The notes under the pieces: model-generated | The model's input: the letters and a program-made list of their open reading frames with translations, nothing else | The model's database searches: none | Told to the model about the DNA's origin: nothing | Shown here: positions 8,711 through 15,546 of the stretch, in pieces | Position numbering within the stretch: the stretch's first letter is position 1 | Layout of the letters: every line of letters begins with the position of its first letter | Assembly (NCBI GenBank): GCA_017454675.1 | Contig: JAFTCN010000038.1 | Location: 1-38,965, forward strand | Length of the DNA: 38,965 nucleotides | Origin: Clostridia bacterium | GTDB lineage: Bacteria > Bacillota > Clostridia > Oscillospirales > CAG-272 | Direction of reading: 5' to 3' | Position numbers and translations under genes: made by a program

Positions 8711-9892
8711 TCACCTGATGACCCTGGCGTTGCCGCCGTATATGTCGAGGAGCTGTTTCTCATCGGCAGGCTCGGCGTAGTCGTTGAGCGACGAAGCCGC
8801 GAGCACACCGGCCGACCAGGCGTATTTCATCCAGTCTTCCGGCGCGTATCCGCGAAGCACAGCGTAGAGCAGGCCGCCCGCGAAGCCGTCGCCGCCGCCT
8901 ATGCGGTCGGTGACCCTTATGCTCCTCGGTTCCTCGACGTACCATTTTCCGCCGGCCCTGACGAGAGCTCCCCACATATGCTCCTCGGCGCTTATCACGC
9001 TGCGGAGGGTCGTCGCGTATACCGACGCCCCGGGGTACTTTTCCGAGACGCGCGAGATCATATCCTCAAAGCCGGATATCTTGTCCCCGACCCCTGCTCC
9101 GCCTGTCTCGGGGCCGTCGAAGCCGAGGCAGAGCTGGAAGTCCTCCTCGTTGCCGATGAGGATGTCGGCGATCCCCGAAATCCGGTCGAAGGCCGTCCTC
9201 AGTTCGCTCTCCCTGCCCTTCCAGAAACTCGCCCTGTAGTTGAGGTCGAAGCTGATGAGCGTACCGCATTTCTTCGCGTACTCGGCGATCCCGACGCAGG
9301 CTGCGGTCGTTTTTTCGCTCAGCGCCGCGATGAGCCCCGACAGATGAAGTATCGACACGCCGTCTTCGGCGAAGATCTTCCGGAGGTCGTAGTCGGATGC
9401 CGAGATCTCCCTGCCGACTTCGCCGCTGCGGTCGTTCCAGACCCGCGGAGCGCGAAGTCCCGCCCCGGTGTCGGCTATGTTGAACTGATGCCTGTATCCC
9501 CAGGGACCGCCCTGTTCCTTATCGGGGCCGGTGAAGTCGATCCCGCGGGCGCGCAGGCGGCTCTTGATGAACGACGCGACAGGGCTCCCCGCCACGAAGG
9601 CGGTGAGCGCGAGGCAGGGTATGCCGAGCGACGACGAGACGTTCAGCACGTTCGTCTCGGCGCTTGTCGACTGCATCCTGAACCATTCGCTTCCCTGAAC
9701 CTGCATGCTGCCGGCGGGGGTTATCCTCACGCCCATGCTCGTCACGCACGCAAGGCCGTATCTCGCGTCCCTCCTCGGGGACGGAAGCCTTCCCCCTCCC
9801 GTGATCTCAGCACCATTTCCGGCCGGGCGCGGCCGTTTTTCATCCGCGGAGACCGCCGCGGTCTTCCCGTTCTTTTCTTTTTCCGGTGTCAT
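8711..9892 (-). CDS. PfkB-family sugar/sugar-acid kinase (2-keto-3-deoxygluconate kinase-like)
   Basis: Ribokinase-fold kinase of 393 residues. The C-terminal half is typical of the KDG kinase subgroup: FDLNYRASFW at about 215-224, IGNEED at 246-251 and the anion-hole/catalytic loop GGGDGFAGG with D335. The N-terminal half differs: the usual GG-x-x-x-N-x-A motif that contacts the sugar is replaced by a TSAETNVLN stretch near 76-84. This suggests a substrate other than KDG; gluconate would fit the neighbours. The first 42 or so residues are charged, low-complexity and absent from most family members, but AAAGGA 7 nt before the ATG at 9892 supports this start. It is the first gene of the operon, about 90 nt downstream of the tRNA-Gln terminator; no clear promoter is visible there. 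Confidence 0.82.
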   Translation of the reverse strand: MTPEKEKNGKTAAVSADEKRPRPAGNGAEITGGGRLPSPRRDARYGLACVTSMGVRITPAGSMQVQGSEWFRMQSTSAETNVLNVSSSLGIPCLALTAFVAGSPVASFIKSRLRARGIDFTGPDKEQGGPWGYRHQFNIADTGAGLRAPRVWNDRSGEVGREISASDYDLRKIFAEDGVSILHLSGLIAALSEKTTAACVGIAEYAKKCGTLISFDLNYRASFWKGRESELRTAFDRISGIADILIGNEEDFQLCLGFDGPETGGAGVGDKISGFEDMISRVSEKYPGASVYATTLRSVISAEEHMWGALVRAGGKWYVEEPRSIRVTDRIGGGDGFAGGLLYAVLRGYAPEDWMKYAWSAGVLAASSLNDYAEPADEKQLLDIYGGNARVIR

Positions 9893-9989
9893 GTCTTTTC
9901 CTTTCGGACGGCGCCGCGTCCTCTGCGTCCGCTCCGCAAGCGCGGAGGCGCGGCGGAGTCCGCCGTTCTGGCTTTAACTGGCGTTTACT

Positions 9990-10021
9990 AAAGCAAAAGC
10001 GCCTGCAGTTTCTACAGGCGC
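9990..10021 (-). terminator. Rho-independent terminator of tRNA-Gln
   Basis: Ten-base-pair stem (arms 9999-10008 and 10012-10021, one G-T wobble, three-base loop) followed on the minus strand by TTTTGCTTT. It sits 8 nt after the CCA end of the tRNA and separates it from the downstream sugar-acid operon. Confidence 0.85.
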
Positions 10022-10029
10022 AACTGAAA

Positions 10030-10104
10030 TGGCTGGGGTGGCCGGATTCGGACCGACGCGTGAAGGAGTCAAAGTCCTTTGCCTTACCGCTTGGCTACAC
10101 CCCA
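10030..10104 (-). tRNA. tRNA-Gln (anticodon UUG), CCA encoded
   Basis: A 75-nt cloverleaf can be read on the minus strand. The acceptor stem TGGGGTG pairs with CACCCCA, followed by discriminator G and an encoded CCA. The anticodon stem-loop AAGGA-CTTTGAC-TCCTT gives anticodon TTG, which reads CAA. The T loop contains GTCCGAATCC and the D loop AGCGGTAAGGC. It lies about 50 nt after the DUF3048 gene, with a GC-rich hairpin (10110-10130) in between, so it may be cotranscribed and processed or have its own weak promoter. Confidence 0.97.
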
Positions 10105-10154
10105 ACGGGCCGGGCGGGGAGACCGCCCGGTCATGATATACCGCAAATACGTTC

Positions 10155-11387
10155 TCAGCCGAGCTTATAGTTGAGATTTATCGATGAAGTTCCCTTGAGC
10201 GCGGAATCGACGACCGCGATGAAGGTCTTTCCGCGGCTCACGGTGAATTTTCCGCCGTCGGAGGTGGTGAAGGCGAAGGGCGAGGTCAGTCCCTCTCCGC
10301 GGGTCCAGTTGATCGGGATGTATTTTCCTCCGGTCAGGAAGTAGCCGGTGCCGGAGCCGCTGACGGCCACCGAGATCCTGCCCTCGGTGTCGTCGGGGAT
10401 CTTATGCTGCTCTGCGAAGAGGATGAAGACGTTCGCAAAGTTCAGCTGCTCTCCGGTCTCCGCGTCGAGGTGGGCCTTCGTGCCGTACTGATAGCGGTAG
10501 TACGCGTTGTTCTTCTTGCTGTATATGAGCTGTACCTGCTGATAGGCGGAGTAGGTGAGCACGGCGTGCGTGGCGTCGGAGCCGGCGATCGCCGGGGCGT
10601 CGGAGAAGGTGAACGGCACCGAGACCCCCGACGCGGCGAGAGTATAGTCGTTATGCGCGGCAAGAGCTTTTATGCCCTGCCCCGAGATCATGAGAGAATG
10701 CTCGTATCCCGCCGCGGAATAACGTTCGGGGTCTCTGAAGAAGCCGGACATCGCGTATCTGTCGTGTACGCCGTCGATATAGTTCATGCCGCTCTCAGAG
10801 ATAACGGTATAGGCCGTCGGGCTGTATCCGGCACCGATGAGCAGCGTACCGAAGGCCTGTGACAGCGAGACGATATAGTCCCTGGCCGAGCGCACCGGAC
10901 CGTAGGCCTCGTTCGACTCGTATTTGTTCGTGATCAGTATCAGTCGGGAGATCCCGCTCTCGACCATGCATTCGATAAGTATGTCGGCGCGCGAAAGCCC
11001 GCTCTGGGGAGCGGCTGCCGACAGGTTGTCGACGATGATCGCGACGGGACGCACTCCCGCGAGGTTCCTTGGGGTGCGCAGGCCGGTGAGCGGATCGTTG
11101 TAATATATGACGGGTCCCGGCTTAGTGTCTTCGGCTGTGACCGCCGTAGGCTGAGTAACTTCTTCGGTCGTGACGTCGGATACGGCTCCGGTGCCGGTAT
11201 CGGGCGACGTCGTCACCTCGGGAGTTCTCGTCACTTCGGGAGCCGATGTGTCATCCGGCGCGGCAGTCGTGCCGCTTCCGAAGACGTAGTCGAAGACCGC
11301 GCATCCCGAAAGCAGCGGCAGCAGCATCAGCGCCGCCAGCGCAGCGGAAACAATTCTTGACTGTTTTTTCATTCGTATGCGGTTCAT
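10155..11387 (-). CDS. DUF3048 domain lipoprotein (YerB-like)
   Basis: Exported lipoprotein of about 410 residues. It starts with a signal peptide and lipobox LLSGC (Cys29 with this start), followed by a Thr/Pro-rich linker of about 70 residues and then the DUF3048 region (TGLRTPRNLAGVRPVAIIVDN, SRADILIECMVESGISRLILI, YGPVRSARDYI). The Bacillus relative YerB is an envelope lipoprotein; a link to cell wall enzymes has been proposed for the family, and the molecular role is unclear. I chose the ATG at 11387 because it overlaps the upstream gene's stop (ATGA). An ATG at 11372 is also possible; longer starts would bury the signal peptide. It forms a two-gene operon with the small gene upstream. 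Confidence 0.85.
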   Translation of the reverse strand: MNRIRMKKQSRIVSAALAALMLLPLLSGCAVFDYVFGSGTTAAPDDTSAPEVTRTPEVTTSPDTGTGAVSDVTTEEVTQPTAVTAEDTKPGPVIYYNDPLTGLRTPRNLAGVRPVAIIVDNLSAAAPQSGLSRADILIECMVESGISRLILITNKYESNEAYGPVRSARDYIVSLSQAFGTLLIGAGYSPTAYTVISESGMNYIDGVHDRYAMSGFFRDPERYSAAGYEHSLMISGQGIKALAAHNDYTLAASGVSVPFTFSDAPAIAGSDATHAVLTYSAYQQVQLIYSKKNNAYYRYQYGTKAHLDAETGEQLNFANVFILFAEQHKIPDDTEGRISVAVSGSGTGYFLTGGKYIPINWTRGEGLTSPFAFTTSDGGKFTVSRGKTFIAVVDSALKGTSSINLNYKLG

Positions 11388-11677
11388 TCCCTGTTTTCGA
11401 GATCGAGCCAGACCATCCCCAGATTGAACGCGGTAGACAGTCCCTGCTTGGTCGACTGGTTCTTGCATTTCGAGGGATTTGCCGACTCGACGAGCTGTAC
11501 CATGACACTGTCGGGGACCTGCTGTCCGTTGACTGTCTTGTAGTTGAGTATATCGAGGATCAGCATATATTTATCGTTCATGTCGCCGTAGCAGATGGTA
11601 TTTCCCTCTCTGACGAGCGGCTTGCCCCTGTACATAAGGTATTTTCCCTCTACGGGCTTTCTCTTTTCTTCAGACAT
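11384..11677 (-). CDS. Small conserved protein of unknown function
   Basis: A 97-residue soluble protein without signal peptide or membrane segment. The N-terminal part (KYLMYRGKPLVREGNTICYG followed by a D-K-Y-M pattern) looks like a small beta-rich domain that I have seen in Clostridia hypotheticals, but I do not know a function. AGAGGT is 7 nt before the ATG, a good promoter lies upstream, and the stop overlaps the DUF3048 gene by 4 nt, so it is a real, expressed gene. Coupling to the lipoprotein gene suggests an envelope-related or partner role; this is inference only. Confidence 0.8.
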   Translation of the reverse strand: MSEEKRKPVEGKYLMYRGKPLVREGNTICYGDMNDKYMLILDILNYKTVNGQQVPDSVMVQLVESANPSKCKNQSTKQGLSTAFNLGMVWLDLENRE

Positions 11678-11743
11678 CTTTTACCTCTGATCTGTGTTTG
11701 GGTTTTCACGCGGAGAAAACACCCCGCCTTTTATTATCGTATT

Positions 11744-11772
11744 ATTTTACCACATAACAGTTGATAAGTCAA
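11744..11772 (-). promoter_or_regulatory. Sigma-A promoter for the small gene and the DUF3048 gene
   Basis: On the minus strand TTGACT (11767-11772), a 17-nt spacer and TAAAAT (11744-11749). The predicted start is about 60 nt before the ATG at 11677. It is part of the divergent intergenic region 11678-11999, which otherwise holds only the tmcAL promoter and leader. Confidence 0.75.
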
Positions 11773-11863
11773 TCTTTTTTCCCGAATGACGCCCGCATGT
11801 CCGGTCTTCCCGGAGGCTCAGGGCCACGCCGTGCGCGAAGAGCAGCGCGGAGCTACATTTATC

Positions 11864-11892
11864 TTGCCAAAGCAGAGCTTTTGTGTTATAAT
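11864..11892 (+). promoter_or_regulatory. Sigma-A promoter for tmcAL
   Basis: TTGCCA (11864-11869), exactly 17 nt, then TATAAT (11887-11892). Transcription would begin near 11899, giving a leader of about 100 nt before tmcAL. Confidence 0.8.
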
Positions 11893-11937
11893 CAGACCGT
11901 CTGCATCCCGGCTGACATATCGATTGAAAGACCGTAT

Positions 11938-11984
11938 CGCGCGCGGGAGAGCCGCGCGCGCGGCAGGTCCGGCGGGAAGCCGGA
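11938..11984 (+). promoter_or_regulatory. Two consecutive hairpins in the tmcAL leader
   Basis: The first hairpin has a 9-bp all-GC stem (11938-11946 with 11952-11960) and a GAGAG loop. The second has a 6-bp stem (11968-11973 with 11979-11984) and a GGGAA loop, ending just before the AAAAGG that precedes the start. No T-run follows, so this is not an ordinary terminator. It could control access to the ribosome binding site or protect the mRNA; no known riboswitch was recognised. Confidence 0.5.
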
Positions 11985-11999
11985 AAAGGTATGGGACTT

Positions 12000-13166
12000 A
12001 TGAAAAACGTAGGAATAATCTGTGAATTCGACCCCTTTACCGAGGGGCACGGATACCTGTTCCGGGAACTGCGCCGGCTCGGCGCGGAGAGGCTGATCTG
12101 CCTCATGTCGGGCTGCTTCGTCCAGCGCGGCGGACCGGCTCTGCTGCCGCCGCGGTACCGGGCGGAGGCGGCCGTCCGGTGCGGTGCCGACGCCGTCTTT
12201 GAGCTGCCCTTCCCGCTTTCGTCGCTCGGCGCCGGGTATTTCGCCGGAGCCGGCGTCTCAATGCTCGCGAGGCTCGGAGCGGACACGGTCGCGTTCGGTT
12301 CCGAGAGCGGGGACATCGGAGAACTGACTGCCCTGGCGGCCTCTCCAGCCCCGGAACGCGGCCCGGGCTCGCCTTCCGGCGGGACCGCCGAGATATGGCT
12401 CGGGGAGCGCGGCAGGGGGCCGAACGACATCCTGGCCGTCGAGTACCTGAGAGCTCTCCGGAAACTGCCGGAAGAGACCCGACCCGGGGCCGTCGCGGTA
12501 AAGCGGACAGGTTCGGGACACGGAGGATATGCCCTGCCGGGCGGGGAGACCGACACGCCGCCCGGCGCGTATCCTTCTGCCTCGGAGATAAGGAGAGAGC
12601 TCCTCGAGGGACGGGATCCGTCCGAACTGCGGATACCCGCGGATTCAGCCGCGGCCGTCAGAGCCGCGGCCGCAGCCGGCCGATGCCCGGTGCCGCCCGA
12701 CGCCGCGGGAGGGTTCATGCTCTGTGCGTGGAGGATGACGCCGGCGGAGGATGCCGGCTCGTACGCCGAATGCGGCGGAGGCCTCGGAGAACGCCTGCGC
12801 AGGGCGGCGCTGGCGGCGCGGAGCTTCGCCGGTTTCCTGGAGCTCGCGGCGACGAAAAAGTATACGTCGTCCCGCATCAGAAGGGCGATGCTCCTCGGAG
12901 CGATGAGGATCCCGTCGTCAGCCGCCGGCATGACTCCGGCATACGCGAAGCTGCTCGCGGCGGGTCCCGAAGGCCGCCGGTTCATCGGCGAAGCGGCCGG
13001 CAGAGACATTGCCGTCGTGACGCGCGCATCGGACATCCCTGATTCGGAACAGGCGCGGCTCCAGAGGATCTGCGGCGAGCGCGCCGCCGCTCTCTATTCG
13101 CTGCTCATGCCGCGTCCGGCGCCGGCGCCGGATCTCCTGACGCCTTATCCTTACATATTTGAATAA
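12000..13166 (+). CDS. tmcAL: tRNA(Met) cytidine acetate ligase TmcAL
   Basis: Activates acetate with ATP and acetylates the wobble cytidine (C34) of elongator tRNA-Met. The protein begins MKNVGIICEFDPFTEGH, matching the family start, where TEGH (14-17) is the nucleotidyltransferase (H/T)xGH motif with Thr in place of the usual His. The conserved SGCFVQRGGPALLPPRYRAE, GADAVFELP, GSESGD and ATKKYTSSRIRR segments follow. At 388 residues it is close to the usual length. The upstream ATG at 11991 would add three residues; I prefer 12000 because it fits the family start, though ribosome-binding evidence does not separate the two. ackA follows after 155 nt with its own promoter; both proteins deal with acetate. 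Confidence 0.9.
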   Translation: MKNVGIICEFDPFTEGHGYLFRELRRLGAERLICLMSGCFVQRGGPALLPPRYRAEAAVRCGADAVFELPFPLSSLGAGYFAGAGVSMLARLGADTVAFGSESGDIGELTALAASPAPERGPGSPSGGTAEIWLGERGRGPNDILAVEYLRALRKLPEETRPGAVAVKRTGSGHGGYALPGGETDTPPGAYPSASEIRRELLEGRDPSELRIPADSAAAVRAAAAAGRCPVPPDAAGGFMLCAWRMTPAEDAGSYAECGGGLGERLRRAALAARSFAGFLELAATKKYTSSRIRRAMLLGAMRIPSSAAGMTPAYAKLLAAGPEGRRFIGEAAGRDIAVVTRASDIPDSEQARLQRICGERAAALYSLLMPRPAPAPDLLTPYPYIFE

Positions 13167-13172
13167 AAACAC

Positions 13173-13201
13173 TTGCATTTTGATTCGGTCTGTAGTATAA
13201 T
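13173..13201 (+). promoter_or_regulatory. Sigma-A promoter for ackA
   Basis: TTGCAT (13173-13178), 17-nt spacer, TATAAT (13196-13201), just after the tmcAL stop. The leader of about 110 nt is GC-rich and contains short hairpins, for example GCGGCC-gcc-GGCCGC and a CCCC/GGGG pair. GGAGG at 13307-13311 is 10 nt before the ackA ATG. Confidence 0.78.
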
Positions 13202-13321
13202 TTATTGGTTTGCATACATAATCAGGCGGCCGCCGGCCGCGGCAGCGGCGTCACTCCCCGGTGAGAGGGGCGACAGCCGGCATGATCGCGACCGGGAACA
13301 TCTAACGGAGGACATGTTTTT

Positions 13322-14554
13322 ATGAAGATTCTCGTTGTCAACGCGGGTTCGAGCTCACTCAAGTACCAGCTCTTCGATACGTCCGACTACAGCGTATCGG
13401 CAAAGGGCATTTGCGAACGCATCGGCGAGAGCGTCGGCGTTCTCGACCACCGGAACCTGCAGACGGGCAACCGCACCAAGACAGAGCTTGCCATTCCCAC
13501 CCACACCGATGCCATCAGACTCGTCATCGCCAAGCTGACCGACAGCAAAGAGGGCGTCATCTCCGACATGAGCGAGATCGAGGCCGTCGGCCACCGCATA
13601 GTTCACGGCGGATACTACTTTTCCGAGTCGGTCATCATCACCGACGAGGTCATAGCCAAGCTCGAAAAATGCCACGACTTCGCTCCGCTCCACACCGGCG
13701 CTCACCTGCAGGCCATATACGGCTGCCGCGAGGTAATGCCCGGCGTCCCCGGAGTGCTCGTATTCGACACCGCCTTCCATCAGACGATGCCCCCCGAGGC
13801 GTATATGTACGCCCTCTCGTACGACATGTACGAGAAATACCACATCAGACGCTACGGCGCTCACGGAACGTCGCACCGCTACGTATCTGGCGAGATGATA
13901 CGCATCATGGGCGGCAGGGCCGAGGGCACGAAGATAGTGACCTGCCACATCGGCAACGGTTCGTCGATCTCGGCCGTAAAGGACGGCAAAGTCATCGACA
14001 CCTCGATGGGCTTCACGCCTCTCGCCGGCGTGCTGATGGGAACGAGATGCGGTGACATCGACCCCGCCATCGTCCCCTATATCATGAAGAAAAAGAACAT
14101 GACCCCCGACGAAGTCGACAAATACATGAACAAGCAGTGCGGCTACCTCGGTCTCACCGAGGGCTTCTCTTCCGACTCCCGTGACCTTGAGGACGTCATA
14201 GCGAAAGGCCCCTCTGACCCGATGTACGAGAAGTGCAACCTGGCCGTCGACATGCTCAAGCATCAGATCAAGAAGTATATCGGCGGATACGCCGCGATCA
14301 TGGACGGCCTCGACGCCGTCGTCTTCACCGCCGGCCTCGGAGAGAACAACCCGCGCCTGCGCGAGATCGTCTGCGCCGATATGGACTACTTCGGCATTAA
14401 GATCGACCCCGTCATGAACCTCAAGGCGTTCCGCCAGCCCGATATCATCAAGATCTCGGCCGAGGATTCGAAAGTGCTCGTTTACGTCATTCCGACCGAC
14501 GAGGAAAAGGTGATCTGCCAGGATACCGAAAGGCTCACGGCGAAAAAACATTGA
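13322..14554 (+). CDS. ackA: Acetate kinase
   Basis: Interconverts acetyl phosphate plus ADP with acetate plus ATP, the last step of fermentative acetate production in the cytoplasm. The 410-residue protein contains the N-terminal NAGSSSLKYQLFD motif, GHRIVHGG near residue 90, FDTAFHQTMP, RRYGAHGTSH and the nucleotide-binding CHIGNGSS and DGLDAVVFTAGLGENN segments. All catalytic regions are intact. Codon use is strongly biased to C-ending codons, consistent with high expression. No phosphotransacetylase gene is in the window. The stop codon lies inside the -35 box of the next promoter. Confidence 0.98.
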   Translation: MKILVVNAGSSSLKYQLFDTSDYSVSAKGICERIGESVGVLDHRNLQTGNRTKTELAIPTHTDAIRLVIAKLTDSKEGVISDMSEIEAVGHRIVHGGYYFSESVIITDEVIAKLEKCHDFAPLHTGAHLQAIYGCREVMPGVPGVLVFDTAFHQTMPPEAYMYALSYDMYEKYHIRRYGAHGTSHRYVSGEMIRIMGGRAEGTKIVTCHIGNGSSISAVKDGKVIDTSMGFTPLAGVLMGTRCGDIDPAIVPYIMKKKNMTPDEVDKYMNKQCGYLGLTEGFSSDSRDLEDVIAKGPSDPMYEKCNLAVDMLKHQIKKYIGGYAAIMDGLDAVVFTAGLGENNPRLREIVCADMDYFGIKIDPVMNLKAFRQPDIIKISAEDSKVLVYVIPTDEEKVICQDTERLTAKKH

Positions 14555-14579
14555 CATTTTTCCCGCCCGGAGTTATAAT
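14551..14579 (+). promoter_or_regulatory. Perfect consensus sigma-A promoter for the DUF177-rpmF genes
   Basis: TTGACA (14551-14556), 17-nt spacer and TATAAT (14574-14579): both boxes match consensus exactly. The ackA stop codon TGA (14552-14554) is inside the -35 box. Expected start near 14586, about 50 nt before the DUF177 gene. Confidence 0.9.
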
Positions 14580-14634
14580 TATTGTTGTTGCTTTTCGACC
14601 CTGCCGCGAGTGTGCGGAGGCGGAGGAGGTCTGA

Positions 14635-15153
14635 ATGATCATCGATATCAACCCGCTGCTCAGAGGAGAGACCGCAGAGATCGGCATCGACGCCGTGACG
14701 GTCCCCGCCGCGGCACCCGATGACTACGAACTTCTTCCCGGAGCCCGCATAAAGGGCAGGATCGTAAACTCGGGGGGATACATAAGGCTCACGTCTTCGG
14801 TATCGGTCCCATACCGCGGATTCTGCGCGAGATGCCTCGATCCGGTCGAGCGGACTCTGGAGTTCGAATTCGACCGCACGGTCGTCGCCGACCGCTCGGT
14901 GTCCGACGAGGTCATCGAGGAGAACAGCGAGGAATACCTGAAGACCGAAGGCGGCATGCTCGATCTCGATGAAGCCGTCTCGGAAACGGTCTACACCGAA
15001 TTCCCGATGATACTCCTCTGCTCCGACGACTGTCCCGGCCTCTGCAGGTTCTGCGGAAAGAAGCTCGGCCCCGACGGCAGATGCGACTGCGGAGGGAAAC
15101 CGGAGACCGACCCGAGATGGGACGCCCTCAAGGCTCTCTTCCCCGACGAATGA
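14635..15153 (+). CDS. DUF177 (YceD-like) protein
   Basis: A 172-residue cytoplasmic protein of the YceD/DUF177 family, almost always encoded directly before rpmF; a role in rRNA or ribosome biogenesis has been suggested for the family. The core pattern YRGFCARCLDPVE (about 60-72) is present, and the C-terminus has a cysteine cluster (CSDDCPGLCRFCG, then CDC) that looks like a zinc site, as in many Firmicutes members. GGAGG lies 5 nt before the ATG. A consensus promoter precedes it, and rpmF follows after 68 nt. Confidence 0.9.
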   Translation: MIIDINPLLRGETAEIGIDAVTVPAAAPDDYELLPGARIKGRIVNSGGYIRLTSSVSVPYRGFCARCLDPVERTLEFEFDRTVVADRSVSDEVIEENSEEYLKTEGGMLDLDEAVSETVYTEFPMILLCSDDCPGLCRFCGKKLGPDGRCDCGGKPETDPRWDALKALFPDE

Positions 15154-15221
15154 AACCGCCTGCTCGGCAGGCAAACCGTTTGTTTATTAAAACTATCAGT
15201 GAATACAGGAGGTAACAGAAC

Positions 15222-15422
15222 ATGGCTGTACCGAAGAGAAAATCGTCCCAGGCACGCAGAGACAAGAGAAGATCCAGCACCTGGAAACTCAAAGCCCCGA
15301 GCCTTGTAAAGTGCCCGAACTGCGGCGCGCTCATCAAAGCCCACCGCGTATGCCCCGAATGCGGCATGTACGACGGCAAGGAAATAGTCAACGTCAAGGA
15401 CGACGCCAAGAAGAACGACTGA
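15222..15422 (+). CDS. rpmF: Ribosomal protein bL32
   Basis: Small basic protein of 66 residues in the large ribosomal subunit. The N-terminus MAVPKRKSSQARRDKRRS is the bL32 signature. The zinc-ribbon form is kept, with CPNC and CPEC pairs (about 31-34 and 44-47). AGGAGGT is 8 nt before the ATG, a very strong site. The stop is followed by short GACT tandem repeats, a 9-bp GC hairpin (15445-15467) and then a strong terminator. Confidence 0.98.
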   Translation: MAVPKRKSSQARRDKRRSSTWKLKAPSLVKCPNCGALIKAHRVCPECGMYDGKEIVNVKDDAKKND

Positions 15423-15478
15423 CTGACTGACTGACCGGTCAACTGCCGCGCGGAAGCCCCGCGCGGCCGTCCGGACAG

Positions 15479-15518
15479 AAATACCGCGTTACCGGCTTAT
15501 GCCGTAACGCGGTATTTT
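15479..15518 (+). terminator. Rho-independent terminator after rpmF
   Basis: Long hairpin: ATACCGCGTTA pairs with TAACGCGGTAT and CGGC with GCCG, one bulged C, loop TTAT, followed by TTTT. It ends the DUF177-rpmF unit. The next gene starts only 29 nt later, so some read-through may supply it. Confidence 0.88.
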
Positions 15519-15546
15519 CGACCCTCACAACAATTACTGACAAAAA

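Noticed and set aside
8540..9991. Long plus-strand open frame antisense to the kinase and gnd genes
   Set aside because: Its protein is Arg/Val/His-rich low-complexity text without any family pattern, and it mirrors a convincing kinase gene. High GC keeps shadow frames open. The same holds for 2148-3143, 5216-6289, 16777-18246 and 33091-34002.
10110..10130. GC hairpin between the DUF3048 gene and tRNA-Gln considered as terminator
   Set aside because: The 8-bp stem has no T-run on the minus strand (CCCGTT follows), so it more likely marks processing or nothing.
13355..14557. Minus-strand open frame across ackA
   Set aside because: It is the reverse shadow of a perfectly conserved acetate kinase and has no motif of its own.
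15418..15436. GACT tandem repeats directly after rpmF
   Set aside because: Only four or five short units; they give extra stop codons but no other sign of function.
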